NCBI GenBank assembly: GCA_030762175.1
Contig: CM060831.1
Coordinates: 84,026,001-84,090,000 of the forward strand
Direction of reading: 5' to 3'
Length of the DNA stretch: 64,000 nt
Origin: Metallyticus violacea
Lineage: Eukaryota; Arthropoda; Insecta; Mantodea; Metallyticidae
The notes below the pieces were generated by a model. The model was not told where the DNA came from, ran no database searches, and saw only the letters and a program-made list of their open reading frames with translations. The position numbers were made by a program, and so were the translations under genes. This document shows positions 23,179 to 33,945 of this stretch, in pieces. Position 1 is the first letter of the stretch. Every line of letters starts with the position of its first letter.

Positions 23179-23460
23179 GGTGCGAGTTGATAAGAACAGA
23201 CTCATTCATAGTTAATGGGGAAATTAAAACATTTCCAAGAACTTACTCTAAACTGAAGTAATAACATCTACATTTCCTAATCTTCCTGAGAACTTGTCAA
23301 GACCCATGTAGAAGATTAGTTGATGCACAACAAGACAAATGCAGAAAGTTGACTGAGTTTAAAATTTATGAAGAACGACATTGTCTGGAATATTATGCAA
23401 GTGTAAGGCAACAACGCACAGGTTTTATGACAATAAAAGTTATTGACGTGCTTAATGGGT
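23179..23460 (+). pseudogene. Continuation of the THAP-type broken gene
   Basis: After the SINE the plus strand encodes ITSTFPNLPENLSRP, the usual short linker that follows a THAP finger, then after a frame slip RRLVDAQQDKCRKLTEF, RHCLEYYASVRQQRTGF and a stop. The amino-acid composition is soluble and charged. No transposase catalytic motif is visible. Confidence 0.45.
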
Positions 23461-23957
23461 ATTAATGATTACATTCCAAAGATTCTTGGAGCAGTGTGCA
23501 TCTTAGTGTATACCTGACAGTAAATAAGTGTAAAATTCCTTAGAATAAAGAGATCAGAAATTGTAAGAGTCTATAAAAAGTGCTGTTGATAGCATTTTAA
23601 ATTATCTAGAGTCACATAATGATGTAGAAATATTTCTGATGAGTCATTCATTATAAGCTCAGTTACAGTTTTTAGTACAGCAGTTACAACTGTTAAACGT
23701 GAAAAACATCGTTAGCGACTCTTTATATATGCAGCTTGTGTGTATGTCGGTCAATATCTGCATGTGTTGCTGTACACAAAGCTGGGTATTTATATCTGCA
23801 GAAGCTTATTAGCAAATGTGACTTGAAACACTTTTATCGTAGAACATAGCACAGCTATCTTAAAGTTAAGAGAACATTTTTGAAAGAGCATGAAGCAATA
23901 ATAAATGTATCTGGATTATGTTTACACACAGCCTCGACTCATATTCAAAAGCGAATA
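23461..23957. other. No recognised gene
   Basis: AT-rich DNA between the THAP pseudogene and mariner M1-b. It may be the decayed continuation of the THAP gene, but no motif supports this. Confidence 0.35.
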
Positions 23958-25220
23958 CAAGAGTAGGTCCGTAAGTTTCCGGCCGCGCCGATAAGGAGTA
24001 TCGCCTTCACAAAAGCCTTATCTGTGTCATACTTTATCTGTTAAGTATATAATTACAGCTGTGTTCAGTTGTTCAGATATAGTTGCATAAAGAAGGCTAT
24101 GTGTAGAAGATTGTGACATGTTCAAAATGGAGTATCGACCTGTTACTAAGTTCTTCACAAAAGAAGGACTTGCTCCTAATGAAATTAAACAGCGATTGGA
24201 CGGTGTATATGGGGATGCATCCCCCTTACATTCTACTGTAAAAGAATGGACCAAACTTTTTAGACTGAGTCGAGAAAGCATTGAAGACGAAGAGCGTGCG
24301 TTCGGCCTTGGAGATGCTCACTCTTGAAAACATCCCTCGCTCTTGTGGAAGCAGAAATTATGGAAGACGGGCGGCTCAAAGTTACAGAAATAACAGCAAG
24401 GTTGAGGCTTTCTAAAACAACAGTCCTTCGAATTATTCATCAACATTTAAACATGAATAAGGTTAGTGCAAGATGGGTGCCTAAACTTCTTTCCTCAGTC
24501 CAAAAGAAGCAACAAGTCATCTGTTGTCAGGCATTTTGGAGCTCTGCCATGGCAACAATAGAGAGAGAGAAGTTCTGCAAACCATTGTTACAGAAGATGA
24601 AACCATGGTCCTCTACTATGATCCTTTGTCCAAAAGAGAATCAATGGAGTGGCGTAAACCTGGCGAAGCACTCTCTAAAGGTCAAGGTCACTCAGTTGGC
24701 CACAATCTTTTGGTACTGTAAAGGAATACTCTTCATTGACTTCAAGGAGGGGAACACCATAGTAAATGGGGAGTACTATGCTGGCCTACTGCACAGACTA
24801 CCTGCTTCCATCAAAGAGAAAAGGCGAGGAAAGCTGAGTGGTCGTGAGCGCTTTCTTCACGACAAAGCACCTGTGCACAGAGCTCTTGTTGCAAAGGAAG
24901 CTGTGAAGAAATGTGACTTCAAGGAGATCAACCATTCATCCTACAGCCCAAATCTAGCTCTCTGTGACTATTTTCTCTTCCCAAAACTCAAGAAGGACCT
25001 CCGAGGAAGGAAATTTAAGTGTGACGAAGAAGTATTGGATGCTGTATACCCATTTTGCAGATAAGACTTCTGACTATTTTAGGGAGGGGGTTGAAATGTT
25101 AATTCAAGGGTGTAATAGTGTATTGCAATAAAGGGTAACTATACTGAAAAGTGAAATATAGTTTTTGTCTTTATCATATCTAGAAAATGGTTAGGCCGCA
25201 AACTTATGGACTTACCCTCA
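23958..25220 (+). mobile_element. Mariner M1-b, full length, inactivated
   Basis: Starts after TA with CAAGAGTAGGTCCGTAAG and ends with the inverse at 25200-25220 (CTTATGGACTTACCCTCA). The transposase is in two frames: HTH at 24118-24327 (FFTKEGLAPNEIKQRLDGVY) and catalytic part at 24324-25064. Visible blocks are ARLRLSKTTVLRIIHQHLNM, EGNTIVNGEYYAGLLHRLPA, HDKAPVHRALVAKEAVKK and a worn SSYSPNLALCDYFLF, where the usual SPDLAPSD is damaged. A frameshift near 24330 splits the protein. This is the longest-reading copy of family M1. Confidence 0.9.
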
Positions 25221-25365
25221 TAAATGTACGGCACGGCTTTACTTCCCTTCCGAAGGAAGCCATACTTAGGATTTTTACGCCCGAAAAAATCCATAGATAC
25301 TGGCTGGGTTTGAACCCGCGATCTTGGGTTAGGGGTCAAGCATGGCTACCACTTCACACCAGGAC
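25221..25365 (-). repeat. SINE-3 fragment (second tRNA-derived SINE family)
   Basis: In reverse it reads a tRNA-like B box (GGGTTCAAACCC) followed by TGGATTTTTTCGGGCGTAAA, TCCTAAGTATGGCTTCCTTC and GGAAGGGAAGTAAAGCCGTG, matching the fuller copy at 49664-49922. It is truncated exactly where mariner M1-b ends. Confidence 0.8.
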
Positions 25366-26099
25366 CGACATCTACAGGCTGCAATATTGACTCGGAGCGT
25401 TAACACTGTTCTCAGAGCTTCATGAAAGGGACTGCAAGTAAGACTTGTGTCACGTACAATGACACAATAATGTACTGTTAACAGAGAATGTGTCCAGCCT
25501 CTAAGTGTGTCGGAATGTGAAGATTAGCACGTTCAGAGCTAATTATTGCTTTAAGCTTCATTTCTTTCACGAATATTTCTGCATAAAAGTGTTTGTTTGC
25601 TCTTTTTCTTCTTTAACACTTTGGGGCATTATAGTTGCGTAACTAGTATGAATGGTGTGCGAGAAGCTTGTCCTTCTTAATGCTCTAAAATAGTTGCTCT
25701 ATTATTATACGTTCATGGGGATCTACAGTGACTGATGAGGTATATTTTATGAAAATATTAAATTATATAATGCAATTATTCAACGAGAACGTAAACAATA
25801 ACAAAAGTGCACCATTTTCCCACTTTTTGTTCATAGCATATAGTTATAAAGTACGTTTATGATATATTAGCTCCTGAAATACTCAATGAAATAGTGTTCA
25901 CAGTATACAGCCTTAGTTTGCAGAGATAATTATTTAGACTTCCGGAATATTGCCGCTTATTGGAAAGTAATACAGAAATGCAATAAAATAAAATTTTAGT
26001 TCCCAGAAGGCACAGCGCTATGGATTAGTTCTTGTAAGCACTTCACACAATTTTGGAGCTCTCCGAGCAAATTGGAAGGCCACATCGCTGAAAAGAATG
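25366..26099. other. No recognised gene
   Basis: AT-rich; nothing supported on either strand. Confidence 0.4.
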
Positions 26100-26821
26100 C
26101 CTTGTTTTCCTATTCAGACGTTAAAGACAGAAAGTTCACTTTTTTTTTTCCCCCTCAAAATACTGTTCCTGTTGTTGGATTTGAAACTCGTCTTCTACTT
26201 GCAGGATCCGTTTGATGGAAAAGCTCAGTTTTCGTGGTGTAAAGTCTACGTTGCTATGGATCCCAGTGAGACTGCTTGCCAAAGTTTTCTGAAAATCTAA
26301 TATCGTCATAACCTCGGTCTTGGGATAACTTTGATGCAGCACATAGGAATTGACGCCACTTGTGAAAAATCTTCTAGTTCGGCGGCTTGAAGAACAGTTG
26401 ACATACTTCTGCTCAAGAGCATCTAGTGGTATTGCAGAAAGCGATTGTCTCAGTATCTGGATCGTCATTTCTTGAATGGTGCAGTGTTATGGCTCCGGAT
26501 TTTTGGGCACAAAGAAGATCAGAGTCATATCTTCAGTAAAAACATAAAATGTTGACTTCTCTTCAAGTGTTATGTTAGGAAGGAATTGATGTGAAATTTC
26601 TCGCTTATTTTTTTGCATTGTTCCCACATGTGTTAGACCTCCTTTCGAAAGTTCATTCACTAACTCCACTGACGTGTACCATTGTCACCAGTGACATTTT
26701 TATGAATTTTCTCAATACGTTTAGTTAACCTCTGCTTGTTTAGACTTTTATCGCGACCTGAAAATGACTGCTCATCTCTTCCATGCATTATACAAATATT
26801 TTGCTCTGGCGTCAGTTAAGC

Positions 26822-26823
<2 letters not shown>
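26100..26823 (-). pseudogene. piggyBac-like transposase, C-terminal half, broken
   Basis: On the minus strand, from about 26800 leftwards: NKQRLTKRIEKIHKNVTGDN (the second catalytic Asp region, usually VTxDNxYTS), a frameshift, then ELVNELSKGGLTHVGTMQKN and KREISHQFLPN, the highly typical GLTxVGTxxKNKxEIP block of piggyBac-type DDE transposases. A second frame (26468-26136) continues with DFQKTLASSLTGIHSNVDF, like the C-terminal helical part. Stops separate the pieces. A long T-tract begins immediately to the right and may have replaced the N-terminal half. Confidence 0.72.

Positions 26824-26871
<48 letters not shown>
26824..26871. repeat. Poly-T tract of about 47 bp
   Basis: An uninterrupted T run. 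On the minus strand it is a poly-A, so it could mark the tail of a retroposed sequence lying to its right, but no such element was recognised there. Confidence 0.9.
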
Positions 26872-26872
<1 letters not shown>

Positions 26873-27681
26873 GCAGCTACATTCTGAAACATTTTCTACG
26901 ACACATTGCTGCACTTGGCGAGTAGCAAAGTTGGCCGCTTTGAATGTTTGGAATATTGTTGATATTATGCTGATTTGTCTTGTTTCTTCCTCTCTTCTCG
27001 GTCATCTGGATGATCAGACCACTAGGCTGTGAGTAAAAACAAAAATATGGTTCTTTAAAATCCTCTTTCCGTTCCATCGATTGCAAACAAGTTATGCGTA
27101 GATTCATTCCCAGATTTGAAAATTGCTGTTTAAACTGACAAGCCAATAAAGGCGTTCAGTTCAGTCAATGTGTTGAAGATAAGGTAAACATTTATTTGCA
27201 TACTAGTGTGTAACCTTCGTTATATCGTCCTATGCACAAATCCTTAAAGAATATCGTGGGTACAGAGCAATACCCAACGTTAGGCTTTTCCCCAAGACTT
27301 TTAGGTGCAGCTCGCAAGCCAGGTAGCAGAAGGGTGATATATAGCTCTTGCGTTCTTTGGTGGTTATTGCTTTCTGCACTTAAACTCCTTATTTCTGGCG
27401 TAGAAGCCTTGCACTGTCTGATCACTTACTATTTCAAAGTCAGAAACATCATGTCAATAAATTCTTCAGCAATTAGTTCTAGTGTTTCTTCAAAATTAAC
27501 ATCTATGTAACGTAATATCCCTGTCTAGAAGGTCCCGCCTTTTCTGACATGTTTAAATGTACACTGTAAATCACAGCGAAAGGCAATATTTCCATAGAGT
27601 GCAGAGTAGGTGAACAAAAAGAAAAACACTGTTGTACTTGTGCGTGACCCCTCGCCACATGCGAAAATGAATAACTTTACG
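26872..27681. other. No recognised gene
   Basis: Minus frames at 26877-27146 and 27192-27425 are open for 77-89 codons. The first might be part of the upstream piggyBac region, but it lacks any diagnostic block. Confidence 0.3.
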
Positions 27682-27732
27682 TAACGTTACAGCAAGAAAA
27701 TGCTGACTGGAATAAGGCTTTCCGGCGCAATG

Positions 27733-27818
27733 GCATGATAGCTCAGACGGTTAGTGAATCATGCTATAGTTGTGAAGGTATTGGTTTCGAATCCTAATGT
27801 CCTGATGCATTTTTTTTC
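27733..27818 (+). other. tRNA-like sequence with possible Pol III terminator
   Basis: Box A (TAGCTCAGACGGTTAG) and box B (GGTTTCGAATCC) are spaced as in a tRNA gene, and an eight-T run follows about 18 bp after box B, as a Pol III terminator would. The loop position reads TTGTGAA, which would place GTG (His) as anticodon, but the anticodon stem does not pair well. It is a tRNA-derived relic or SINE head rather than a working tRNA gene. Confidence 0.55.
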
Positions 27819-27949
27819 CTGCCGGAGTTAAAGGAGATTTGCCACCATTATAGTGATTTACCCGCGCCCATCATTTATATTTACGAAAAGGAGGCGAGCA
27901 AACCACTGGGTTCATCGGTTTCTAGGATTTACCCGAGGTTAGCGTTAGT

Positions 27950-27971
27950 GTATGTGTGTGTATATGTGTAT

Positions 27972-28030
<59 letters not shown>
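27950..28030. repeat. Compound TG/CA/TA microsatellite
   Basis: (TG)n passes into a TATATGTGTATA patch, then (CA)n, then (TA)n, ending at 28030. It lies inside TIR element copy A. Confidence 0.95.
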
Positions 28031-28031
<1 letters not shown>

Positions 28032-28047
28032 CCTATGTGTAACCTAT

Positions 28048-28280
28048 GCGTTGTCCTTTCAAATATAAATTGATTGTAACTGTGGTATATCTGCTCTTAT
28101 TGAAATTAGCAATTGCAATAGCTTTCAAATATAAATTAATTGTAACTGTGGTATATCTGCTCTTATTAAAATTAGCAATTAATTATGTATATATATATAA
28201 TTTCTATTAATTGCTAATTTCAATAAGAGCAGATATACCACAGTTACAATCAATTTATATTTGAAAGGAGGACAACGCAT
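28048..28280. repeat. Foldback with one tandemly doubled arm
   Basis: The arm TTGTCCTTTCAAATATAAAT... CTGCTCTTATTGAAATTAGC (28050-28113) is repeated in tandem at 28122-28181, and its reverse complement occurs at 28204-28277 with near-perfect match. The order is arm, arm, inverted arm, around an AT-rich centre. Diverged versions of the same arm occur in copy C near 45699-45792. Confidence 0.85.
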
Positions 28281-28433
28281 ATGTTACACTATGTTAAAAA
28301 AAAAAAAAAAAAAACATTTACAGTGTTTACAAGCGGCCACGGGAACAATGTGCGGAGTATTTCGGCTCTCTCCGCTGTCGCTCGGGACCGCGCGTACTGC
28401 ACCAGCAGGCAGCATTTACTTGCTGTAACGTCA

Positions 28434-29818
28434 ACTATAAGTTTCAGTGGGGAAACAAAACTAATAATATGAGATCTTGACAATGTAGCTATCACCATAT
28501 TGTCTTCAAAATGGCATATCAGGTTTTACTTTGCTAAGTTAAGTGAAATTTCAAAATATTCTAAGGAGCATTTATAATAGAAAAAAATTTTGAGGCAATG
28601 AAATTTGAAGCACCGATAAACACTTTAGAACGGATGATAGCTCTGGAGAGCGGAAACTTCTCAAGGATATACTGTTTGCAATAGGCATGATATGGCGAGA
28701 ATAATTAGTAATTAAATCCAAAGCAGTCCAGGTGCACAACTGAAACAAATCGTAATTTGCGGGTTTGTTGGCACATGCTCCGTATATCCTTTGAGTTAAA
28801 GTTAACAGGGTAAATTCTGGTGCACATTTTCGTGATTAACGCTGTCAAGTGAATAATTTCTATTCCCAGTGTGTCATTCTGTAATGGAATGCGATACACG
28901 CCTATAGTCACACTCTACCCAGTTCCAAGATATTTTTCCGTAGCAATTAACAGCATCCGCCATGGACTCTTCCAGGCTAAAATAGAATTCAGCAGACTTG
29001 CACAATTCACTGGAAGCCATGCAGAGATGGCTAGTCAATAGCATGTGTAAAAGTTGAACACCTTACTTCCGTTGATCCTATTTTCGAAAGCATCACTCTT
29101 GGAAAAACTGACTAGAACATTTGTGAGCCTCGTAAATTCATTTTAGAGATGTAACACTCACAATGGAAATAAACTTAGGGAACCCTTTTCGACAATTTAT
29201 CTTGCAGTGGTAGGAGGGGGGGGGGGGGTCATACAAGTACCTGAACCTAAAGATATTACTATCTTTTCGAACTAACTACAAATATCCATGTTTGAGGCAA
29301 GACTACAACCCACTGTCTCCCACCCCACACATTCAGAGAACGTGATCCAAGGGGATAAACACCCCGCCCACCCCAAAAGTAGAACGCTTCACGATTTTGC
29401 GTGTCCTTGTATTATTATTTTTTTCTATGTCTTAAAAAGTTGCCTTGAATATACTCCATTATGCCCAAACAAAGTATACTAATTAACTTTACAGAATTAA
29501 AATTCCAAAGAACTAAGTTATTTGCAAAGTTGTATTAATTTACAACTTCTAATATGATTATTGGACAACGAAAGTGGATTTAGCTCAAAAACCACTTAAA
29601 GAGGGTTTGCATACAAAATGCAAAAAATAATTACGAGTATTCGATAAAGTATTCAGGTCACTTTGAAATTTTTGTACTTAAATCTAATGTTGACCGAATT
29701 ATAGAAATAGTATAGGAAAAACAAGAGCCTTTTTTTTTTTTTTTTTTTTTTGTTGCAAATTTTAGAAATACCTAAAATTATTTACAATTTTATGAGACCA
29801 TTTTTCCATATTGAAATA
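28434..29818. other. No firm gene; simple repeats
   Basis: A minus-strand stretch around 28990-28705 has fragments such as AEFYFSLEESMADAVNCYGK and VECDYRRVSHSITE in more than one frame. It looks like decayed coding sequence, but no family was recognised. Poly-G at 29217-29228 and poly-T at 29728-29751 are simple repeats. Confidence 0.35.
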
Positions 29819-30386
29819 CAAGGGTAGGTTCACAAGTTTCCGGCCAAAACATTTTCTAGGTTTGATAAAGACAAAAACTATATTTCACTTTTCAATATAG
29901 TTACCCTTTATTGCAAAACACTTCTTATCTGCAAAATGGGCATAAACAGTATTCATCACTTTTTCGTCACACTTACATTTCCTTCCTCAAAGGCCCTTCT
30001 TCAGTTTTGAGAAGAGGAAATAGTCACTGGGAGCTAGATCTGTGCTGTAGGGTGGATGGTCGATTTCCTTGAAGCCACATTTCTTCACAGCTTTCTTTGT
30101 AACAAGAGCTGTGTGCACAGGCGCGTTGTCGTGAAGAAGACGCACACCACCACTCAGTTTTTCTCTCCTTTTCTCTTTGATGAAAGCACGTAGTCTGTGC
30201 AGTAGGCCAGCATAGTACTCCCCATTTACTGTGGTGTTCCTCTCCTTGAAGTCAATGAAGAGTATACCGTCACAGTGCCAAAAGATTGTGGCCATGATCT
30301 TCTTGGATGATTGAGTGACCTTGACCTTTAGAGGCGGTGCTTCGCCAGTTTTACGCCATTCCATTGATTCTCTTTTGGACAAGGGA
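29819..30386 (-). mobile_element. Mariner M1-c, C-terminal half only
   Basis: The 3' terminal repeat begins after TA (CAAGGGTAGGTTCACAAG). The minus strand encodes RESMEWRKTGEAPPLKVKVT through MATIFWHCDGILFIDFKER, LLHDNAPVHTALVTKKAVKK (second Asp) and HPPYSTDLAPSDYFLF (third Asp), spaced D34D. The sequence stops at TTTTGGACAAGGGA and passes directly into SINE-3, so the N-terminal half is absent. Confidence 0.9.
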
Positions 30387-30492
30387 CGTAAAAATGGTGT
30401 AAAAGAACCTCAAGCCTGACAAACGAGGTCTCTGAGCAAAATTTGTCGACCGCTTCACGCCCTTATTTGAATGGGATGCTGATTACTTAAGC

Positions 30493-30537
<45 letters not shown>
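30387..30537 (+). repeat. SINE-3 3' part with long poly-A
   Basis: Contains CGTAAAAAT, AAAAGAACCTCAAGCCTGA, GAGCAAAATTTGTCGACCGC and TTCACGCCC, GAATGGGATGCTGAT as in 49664-49922, then about 40 A residues. The tRNA head is missing. The poly-A tail supports retroposition. Confidence 0.85.
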
Positions 30538-30538
<1 letters not shown>

Positions 30539-31417
30539 ACCTTCAAATCCAGCCACAAGTATATGACACTATATTTTCCCATTATTTTCGATTTTTTTCC
30601 ACTACAGAAAACGCACTGCGCGTCCTCGTTTGGCGACTGTTCTCGGTCTCAGTGCTGTCAGTAACAATGAACATGATCATCAGAAACTTCACATTCGTCA
30701 TGTTTATCACGAAGCGTTCTTTTCTTCCTTCCTCTTGCATTTTTCGCCTTATTCTGTGATATCTGAACAGGCCTATCTTTCTTGGTGCTGCGTTTCTTCT
30801 CTCACTCTGCCAATACCTTTTAAACTCCCAAATATGGAGGGGTGCCATATTACCATCACCGCTATGTTACCTAAAAGAAATACATTTTCTACTATCTATG
30901 CAGGATTTCCAGTTACATTATTAATAAAATAGTTCATGTAACACATTTCTGGAAGCACAGGGTCCTCAGTAATAAACATACAATAACATAATATGCATTT
31001 GCTTTTTATAAACAATAACTTCAATAATACGTAAAACAGAAAATCGCACAATGTGTCCACAATACCTGCACGAAGAGTTCAGGAGCACATCTGTCGTGTT
31101 AACGGTCACGATAAGAATAGTTTGAAATAACATTCACTAGATGGCAGCATAGTATAAGGCCAAAAGGCAAGGGTGCATTATTACAAGCAGGGCCCATATT
31201 ACCACCTTTTCTAATAATAGAAAAGCAAATTATCTAAGAGAAACAGCTATCTATTATAAAGCGCATAAAAGACGGAAATCTCGCAGACCCTCCAGAGTAC
31301 TTAAGGGTTAATAATATAGGGCTCACCATTAAAAAAAGTAATTTCCTTCTGTACTCGATCAAAAACATCTAGTGTGATCCCTACAACTAGTTCCATGCTT
31401 TTATCTTTGATGTGACA
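30538..31417. other. Unassigned; open frames on both strands
   Basis: 30582-30932 is open on both strands for 88-100 codons (minus frame rich in Arg/Lys: FRYHRIRRKMQEEGRKERFV). No family was recognised. A CTTTTTTCCACTACAG acceptor-like sequence lies at about 30592-30606 on the plus strand. Confidence 0.25.
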
Positions 31418-31419
31418 TA

Positions 31420-32658
31420 CGAGGGTGGTCTGAAAAGTTTCCGACCTAATAAAGATACAAGTCATTTTTTCAGATTTTTTTTTTTTTTTTTTTTTCAACT
31501 TAGTCTCCTTGTAACTCTACACACTTCTCCCAGCGATGTTCCTATCTCTGTAACCCGTCCAAATAGTACTCGGCGTTTTTCTCTGCAAAATAATTGTTCA
31601 CGAAGGTGATTGCCTCTTCATTTGACGAAAATCTCTGTCCTCCGAGCGCAATTTTCAGATGAGGGAACAAAAAGAAGTCGCTTGGGGCTAGATCTGGTGA
31701 GTAAGGCGGATGGTCAAGCAGTTCAAACCGTAATTCGTGGATTTTCGCCATTGCAACTGCTGAGGTGTGAGACGGTGCGTTGTCTTGGTGAAACAGGATT
31801 TTCTTTTTCTGCAAATGGGGCCGTTTTTCCGCAAGTTCTGCCTTCAGCTTGTCAAGATAATCGATTAAAATAACTCCATGACTATCCCAAAAAACAGTCG
31901 CCATCACTTTCCCAGCCGAAAAAGCAGTTTTTGCTTTTTTTGGAGTCGGTTTCCCCTTTGCAGTCCACTGTTTGGACTGTATTTTTGTTTCGGGCGTATA
32001 ATGGTGTATCCAAGTTTCATCTACAGTAATTAATCGGCGCCAAAACTCGGATTTATTGCGCCTAAACTGCGCCAACAGAGCGTTGGAAATGTTCATTCGA
32101 ACACGTTTTTGGTCTAACGTGAGCAAACGCGGCACCCAATGCGCGTCATATTTCTCATGTCTAAATGTTGATTTAATATGTGACAAACACATTCTTTTGA
32201 CATGTTCATAGCCTCTGCTATCTCTCTCACTTTAATTCGGCGGTCGTCTAGCACCATTTGGTGAACTTTAGCGATGTTTTCGTCGGTAGTTGCAGTTTTT
32301 GGACGTCCCGAATGTTCATCGTCTCCCAAGCTCTTACGGCCACGTTTAAATTCAGCTGCCCCAAATTTCACTGTGGTAAATGATGGTGCACAGTCCCCAT
32401 ACACAAAATCCAACTTATCTTTGATTTGCATAGGCGTATTGCCTATCAAAAACAAATATTTAATGATAGCTCGATACTCGATTTTGTCCATTTTCATAAA
32501 AACACTCACATCAACTCACTCAAACGACTGTTACATAACAACAATGGCTGAAACTTTGGTGAGTAACTGTCAACAGATGAACAATGAAATTCACTAACTT
32601 TTATTTACGAGTGCTGCCATCTTCATGTTGAGGTCGGAAACTTTTCAGATCATCCTCG
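31420..32658 (-). mobile_element. Mariner M2, complete with TIRs, nearly intact transposase
   Basis: Flanked by TA on both sides (31418-31419, 32659-32660). Terminal repeats CGAGGGTGGTCTGAAAAGTT and, reversed, CGAGGATGATCTGAAAAGTT, followed by TCCGACCT on both. On the minus strand the HTH frame (32509-32114) has YRAIIKYLFLIGNTPMQIKD and RRIKVREIAEAMNMSKECV; the catalytic frame (32192-31542) has ITVDETWIHHYTPETK, FHQDNAPSHTSAVAMAKIHE and HPPYSPDLAPSDFFLFPHLK. The second and third Asp are separated by 34 residues (D34D). The two frames overlap near 32114-32192, so one frameshift seems to be the main lesion. It belongs to a different lineage from M1. Confidence 0.95.
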
Positions 32659-32688
32659 TACCTAACTCACTTTCCCCTGGATACAGCA

Positions 32689-33945
32689 TCAGGGTATGTT
32701 CATAAGCTTCCGGCCTCGCCGATAAGGATTATCACCTTCACAAAACCTTATCTGCTAAGTAAATAGTTGCTATAACTTCCGCTACGCTGTTCAGATATAT
32801 TTGCATAAAGAAGGCTATGTATAGAAGATGTGACTTGTTCAAAACGGAGTATTGAGCTGTTATTAAGTTCTTCACAAAAGAAGGACTTACTCCTAATGAA
32901 ATTAAACAGCGATTGGAGGGTGTATGGGAAAGCATCCCCCTCATACTCTACCGTAAAAGAATGGGCCAAGCTTTTTCGAATTGGTCGAGAAAGCATTGAA
33001 GAGGAAGAGCGTGCAGGTCGGCCTTAGAGATGCTCACTCCTGAAAATTTCGCTCTTGTGGAAGGAGAAATTATGAAACACCGGCGGCTTAAAGTTACAGA
33101 AATAACAACAAGGTTGAGCCTTTCTAAAAAACAGTCCTTCGAATTATTCATGAACATTTAAACATGAATAAGGTTAGTGCAAGATGGAGGCCTGGACTTC
33201 TTTCCTCAGTCCAAAAGCAGCAACGAGTCATCTGTTGTCAGGCATTTTTGGAGCTCTGCCGTGGCAACCAGAGAGAAGTTCTGCAAACCATTGTTACAGG
33301 AGATGAAAGTATGGTCCTCTACTATGATCCCTTGCCCAAAAGAGAATCAATGGAGTGGCGTAAACCTGGCGAAGCACCGCCTCTAAAGACCAAGGTCACT
33401 CAGTCAACCAAGAAGATCATGGCCACAATCTTTTGGGACTGTGAAGGAATACTCTTCATTGACTTCAAGGAGAAGAAAACCACAGTAAATGGGAAGTACT
33501 ATGCTGGCCTACTGCACAGATTCCCTCTCTTCCATCAAAGAGAAAAGGCGAGGAAAGCTGAGTGTTAGTGTGCGCTTTCCTCACGACAATGCGCCTGTGC
33601 ACATGGCTATTGTTGCAAAGGAATCTATGAAGAAATGTGGCTTCAAGGAGATCGACCATACACCCTACAGCCCAGATCTAACTCCCAGTGTTTCCTCTTC
33701 TCAGAACTTAAGAAGGACCTTCAAGGAAGGAAATTTAAGCGTGACGAAGAAGTGGTGGATGCTGTTTATGCCCATTACGCAGACAAGACTTCTTACAATT
33801 TGGAGGGGGGTGGGAAATAAATGTTAATTCAAAGATGTGAGAAGTGTATTGCAATACAGGGTAATGTAATGAAAAGTGAAATATAGTGTTTGTCTTTATC
33901 ATACCTAGAAAATGGTTAGGCCAGAAACTTACGAACCTGCGCACG
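32689..33945 (+). mobile_element. Mariner M1-d, full length, several frameshifts
   Basis: Starts TCAGGGTATGTTCATAAGC and ends ACTTACGAACCTGCGCACG before TA. It lies only about 30 bp from M2, in the opposite orientation. Blocks in order: KEWAKLFRIGRESIEEEERA, a frameshifted LSKKQSFELFMNI region, ICCQAFLELCRGNQREVLQT, GDESMVLYYDPLPKRESMEW, HDNAPVHMAIVAKESMKK and a frameshifted SPDLTPS / CFLFSELKKDLQGRKF. Dead. Confidence 0.92.

Larger units (their letters stand above)
27682..28433 (+). mobile_element. TIR element carrying a tRNA-like unit, copy A
   Basis: Terminal inverted repeats of 24 bp: left TAACGTTACAGCAAGAAAAT (27682) and right, reversed, TGACGTTACAGCAAGTAAAT (ending 28433), two mismatches. 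Inside at 27733-27795 is a tRNA-like head with an A-box-like TAGCTCAGACGG and B-box-like GGTTTCGAATCC, then TTTTTTTT at 27811-27818, then the family core AGGAGATTTGCCACCATTAT and GGTTTCTAGGATTTACC. A TG/CA/TA microsatellite (27950-28030) and a foldback (28048-28280) follow. No transposase is present, so it is non-autonomous. No clean target duplication was seen. Confidence 0.7.

Noticed and set aside
24524..24721. Separate small ORF within mariner M1-b
   Set aside because: It is the transposase read in the alternate frame after a frameshift, not an independent gene.
27733..27818. Functional tRNA-His gene
   Set aside because: A and B boxes and a GTG in the loop position are present, but the acceptor and anticodon stems do not pair properly.
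27950..28330. CRISPR-like or regulatory repeat array
   Set aside because: The repeats are a microsatellite and a foldback in a eukaryotic transposon; there are no regular spacers.
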